The notes under the pieces were generated by a model, which had not been told where the DNA came from, made no database searches, and was given only the letters and a program-made list of their open reading frames with translations. Of a stretch of 64,000 nt of DNA, positions 61,999 through 64,000 are shown in pieces; position 1 is the first letter of the stretch, and each line of letters starts with the position of its first letter. The stretch spans positions 1-64,000 of the forward strand of contig JAHEGI010000002.1 of NCBI GenBank assembly GCA_024639785.1, in the 5' to 3' direction. The stretch comes from Cryomorphaceae bacterium (GTDB lineage Bacteria > Bacteroidota > Bacteroidia > Flavobacteriales > Schleiferiaceae). Both the position numbers and the translations under genes were made by a program.

Positions 61999-62522
61999 TG
62001 GCCGTGGGTGCTGACATACATTCCTTTGAGATGAGGATGGCCTCCTGGTGCTGCGCCCACGTAGAAATCGACTTCGCCCGAACTCGCCCGATGGGAAGCA
62101 AGGATGACATTCCAGCCCCATTCCGTTTGCTGTTGAAGCCAAGCAAAACTCTCCCAATCCCTCCAATGGCTGAATCGAACGCGCAGATGTGCGCCTTTGG
62201 ATGGGCTCCACTCCTGTTGGTACTCCGCGCATAGGGTGGGTCGGTTCATGTGGATGCCCCACCCGAACAGAAGGGTAGTATGGGTCGCGAATTGAATCGG
62301 GATGAGTGCCGCGATACTGATCAGGCCCCGTCCGCCCCAAAGTCCGTGGACACTCCCCTTGGGGTGCATCCACTGGACTCCGAGTGCATGCCATCCGGGT
62401 GCAGGTCCGCTTTGTTCCATAAACACACATTGGCTTGGTCGGGACTGGTGCCAAGCATACCAAGGGGCAAGTTGAAGCTGCGCCAGCAGCGGAAGGGGAA
62501 AACACAGGAATAGCCATCGCAC
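61896..62522 (-). CDS. Exported outer-membrane protein of unknown family (GTG start)
   Basis: A 208-residue product. The chosen start is GTG 62522, because it directly precedes a signal peptide (VRWLFLCFPLPLLAQLQ) with a GGCCTTTG box four bases upstream; an ATG at 62606 would add 28 residues of poor signal character. The mature protein is Trp/His/Gly-rich with amphipathic strands (THTTLLFGWGIHMN, AEYQQEW, YPYAFLGLYRPSPIH). I do not recognise it. It is followed, with overlap, by the HHH-like protein, and the two are likely functionally linked. Confidence 0.6.
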   Translation of the reverse strand: MRWLFLCFPLPLLAQLQLAPWYAWHQSRPSQCVFMEQSGPAPGWHALGVQWMHPKGSVHGLWGGRGLISIAALIPIQFATHTTLLFGWGIHMNRPTLCAEYQQEWSPSKGAHLRVRFSHWRDWESFAWLQQQTEWGWNVILASHRASSGEVDFYVGAAPGGHPHLKGMYVSTHGQWRVHWEGRFGRVFLGSGPYPYAFLGLYRPSPIH

Positions 62523-62526
62523 AGAA

Positions 62527-62534
62527 CAAAGGCC
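62527..62534 (-). promoter_or_regulatory. -7-like element (GGCCTTTG), 4 bp before GTG start
   Basis: GGCCTTTG on the minus strand keeps the CTTTG half of the box and sits four bases before the GTG at 62522. Weak match. Confidence 0.25.
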
Positions 62535-62616
62535 GGATATTCCGACCGCCAAGTCGGGAGTAAACGACACTAAATGGGTGCGACCGCTCGAACTCCATCC
62601 ATCCAAAAAAAGGCGG

Positions 62617-62624
62617 TATTTTCA
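62617..62624 (+). promoter_or_regulatory. -7-like element (TATTTTCA), 4 bp before sensor gene
   Basis: TATTTTCA, two bases off TAnnTTTG at the end, four bases before ATG 62629. Confidence 0.3.
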
Positions 62625-62628
62625 CCCG

Positions 62629-64000
62629 ATGCTTCGTCTAGTCGGCTTTATTCTCCTTTTTCACCTTTCGGTTTCGGGCTATGCCCAGTCGCCCATGTAT
62701 GCGGTGGTCACGGAATCTATGCTCCCTTCTTCCGATGGGCATCTCATTACGGACATGGCGCTGGATACGAATGGCCTCCTATGGGTAACGACCGAAAATG
62801 AAGGCATCCTTCGCTATGATGGAGAGCGTTTTGTGCGCATGGATGCGGTGCCGAGTAACCCGGATGATGAAATATACTATACGGCTTTGTGCATGTTGCG
62901 GCCTAAACTTTGGCTGGCTGCAGGTGCAGGCGTCTATGAATGGAATGGAAAAGATTGGCGCATTACCCAATATCCTGAGACGCACTGTGTGGACTTATTG
63001 AATACTGGAATGGGAAGAATTTATGCCCTAAGCCAAACCCATTTGTATTACCGAGGATTGTTGGATGATGTGTGGACCGAGGAATCTGTGCCGGGCCTAT
63101 TTGGGGCCTACCAGCTCACCCAGAAGGAGGGACTTTTACTCATTGCCTCCGAAAGTGGATTGTGGATGCGCACGCCGAGTGGACTATGGACGCAGCTATT
63201 GGATGAACCGGTGGCTTCAGCCATGCCCTTGGGCGACCAATGGATGGCCGTCACCGAATCAGGTTTAAAAGTGCTGGGTGACCAAGGCTGGGCAATTATG
63301 GCGCCACAGATCAAGGGCTATCACAGCCATGTAGTGACGGCGGATGGTCAAAACACTTGGCTGATTGGCGAGTCGGGCCTTTGGTATGTTCGGCAAGATG
63401 GGTTGACCGCTCGTCTCTATACACATGGAGGTTTGGAATTGGACGCCTTGCGCCTGGGGATTCCATCAGATGCTGGGGGTTTATTTGTCGCTACGGAAAA
63501 GGGATTGCTGCGCATGGATAGTCCAGAACGCTGGTTTGACTTGCGGACCCTGCCTTTTCGCATTGGCCCCATAGACCATATAGCTTCCAGGGGAAGCGAT
63601 TCTTGTTGGGTATCCACCAATCTAGGCATCTTCTCCATGGGTCCTCATGGAATTCGCTCCCATGGCCGGCCTGGAGTGGGGCTTGTATCAGGTATCCAAT
63701 TGCAGCAGGGTGCTTGGAGTTTCGGAGAATTTGGCTTGCGCCGATTCACCCAAGGTAAATGGCAAGCCTTTGGCCCAAAACAGTGGATTTCTGAGCTGCA
63801 GTGGAAGGGGGATAGTCTCTACGTGCATTTGCCCCATGGATGGGAAAAGGCCTATTGGACGGGCAGTTCGACCTCAAAATTCAGCCCCTGTTCCGCTGGT
63901 CCTGCCCAAGTCCAGTCCATTCCTGACATCCAATGGGTGCAGGACGTCTACGGCTTGGCCATAGAATCCAAGGATCGATCCATCGGACAAGGCATGGTGC
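62629..64000 (+). CDS. Two-component-regulator propeller sensor protein, C-terminus outside window
   Basis: The frame is open from ATG 62629 to the window end (457 codons), with a signal peptide (MLRLVGFILLFHLSVSGYAQ). The mature part consists of repeated about 40-residue blades: LITDMALDTNGLLWVTTENEGILRYDGERF is the first, and later GLWMRTPSGLW, GLWYVRQDG and GLLRMDSPERW repeat the pattern. This is the two-component regulator propeller (Reg_prop) found in periplasmic sensor domains of hybrid and LuxR-type sensors. A membrane helix and a cytoplasmic signalling domain are expected past the end. Divergent from the outer-membrane pair. Confidence 0.8.
   Translation, partial: MLRLVGFILLFHLSVSGYAQSPMYAVVTESMLPSSDGHLITDMALDTNGLLWVTTENEGILRYDGERFVRMDAVPSNPDDEIYYTALCMLRPKLWLAAGAGVYEWNGKDWRITQYPETHCVDLLNTGMGRIYALSQTHLYYRGLLDDVWTEESVPGLFGAYQLTQKEGLLLIASESGLWMRTPSGLWTQLLDEPVASAMPLGDQWMAVTESGLKVLGDQGWAIMAPQIKGYHSHVVTADGQNTWLIGESGLWYVRQDGLTARLYTHGGLELDALRLGIPSDAGGLFVATEKGLLRMDSPERWFDLRTLPFRIGPIDHIASRGSDSCWVSTNLGIFSMGPHGIRSHGRPGVGLVSGIQLQQGAWSFGEFGLRRFTQGKWQAFGPKQWISELQWKGDSLYVHLPHGWEKAYWTGSSTSKFSPCSAGPAQVQSIPDIQWVQDVYGLAIESKDRSIGQGMV

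Noticed and set aside
61998-62625. N-terminal extension of the HHH-like frame up to 62625
   Set aside because: The extra 209 residues are Pro/Arg/Ser/Cys-rich with no domain pattern and lie over a better exported-protein gene in another frame; the signal peptide at 61998 marks the real start.

Overview
The window reads as a dense piece of a Bacteroidota (Flavobacteriia-type) chromosome, most likely from a marine or brackish member. The indicators are a SusC/SusD pair, PorX (the response regulator of the type IX secretion system), an amylase ending in a T9SS-type sorting domain, a fused LpxC/FabZ, an NhaD-type sodium/proton antiporter, the exbB-exbD-tonB-folC block, and promoters of the Bacteroidota type (TAnnTTTG). 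The genus is not identifiable from this sequence alone. I find 61 protein genes, no rRNA, tRNA, CRISPR array or insertion sequence, and no gene-free stretch above about 170 bases. Many genes overlap by 4 to 100 bases.

Layout. 1-6049: secreted and outer-membrane proteins, a tail-anchored small protein, a large GH13 amylase-family enzyme and a PAP2 phosphatase. 6046-9784 (minus): a possible small surface-structure system (secreted beta-sandwich protein, PapD-like chaperone, outer-membrane barrel) behind two overlapping Crp/Fnr-type regulators. 9856-12188 (minus): phospholipid/ACP genes (pssA, purS, acpH-like, plsC). 12223-21686 (plus): lnt, lpd, pabB, tilS, dsbD-like, DUF4254 and a GT9 glycosyltransferase. 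21761-24474: a shortened ComM/YifB ATPase and two secreted proteins. 24471-30216 (minus): folC, tonB, exbD, exbB, nhaD, anmK. 30304-36562: acyl-CoA dehydrogenase, OmpH-like lipoprotein, urocanate hydratase, a 51-residue DUF5522 protein, a GH73/LysM hydrolase and an unknown 435-residue protein. 36584-43051: rnhB, then a polysaccharide locus (GT4, flippase, sulfotransferase, chain-length regulator, Wzy/ligase). 43218-47956: SusC/SusD pair. 48103-53659 (minus): lpxD, lpxC/fabZ, lpxA, an ABC ATPase, efp and an HD-domain phosphohydrolase. 53698-60685: porX, tsaE, alanine-dehydrogenase-like, DUF4258-like, proline dehydrogenase, aroB, aroA. 60658-64000: two overlapping outer-membrane proteins and a divergent propeller-type sensor that runs off the window.

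How the genes work together. Much of the window serves the envelope: lipid A synthesis, lipoprotein acylation (lnt), energised import (ExbB/ExbD/TonB with SusC/SusD), periplasmic disulfide transfer, peptidoglycan cleavage and recycling, a sulfated surface glycan, and T9SS control (PorX) of cargo such as the amylase. The most general signal I found is promoter layout. At about 16 genes a TAnnTTTG-like -7 element sits only 4-7 bases before the start codon, which would give leaderless or nearly leaderless mRNAs. I used this signal to choose several start codons. The best candidate for an undescribed system is the 6046-9784 block.
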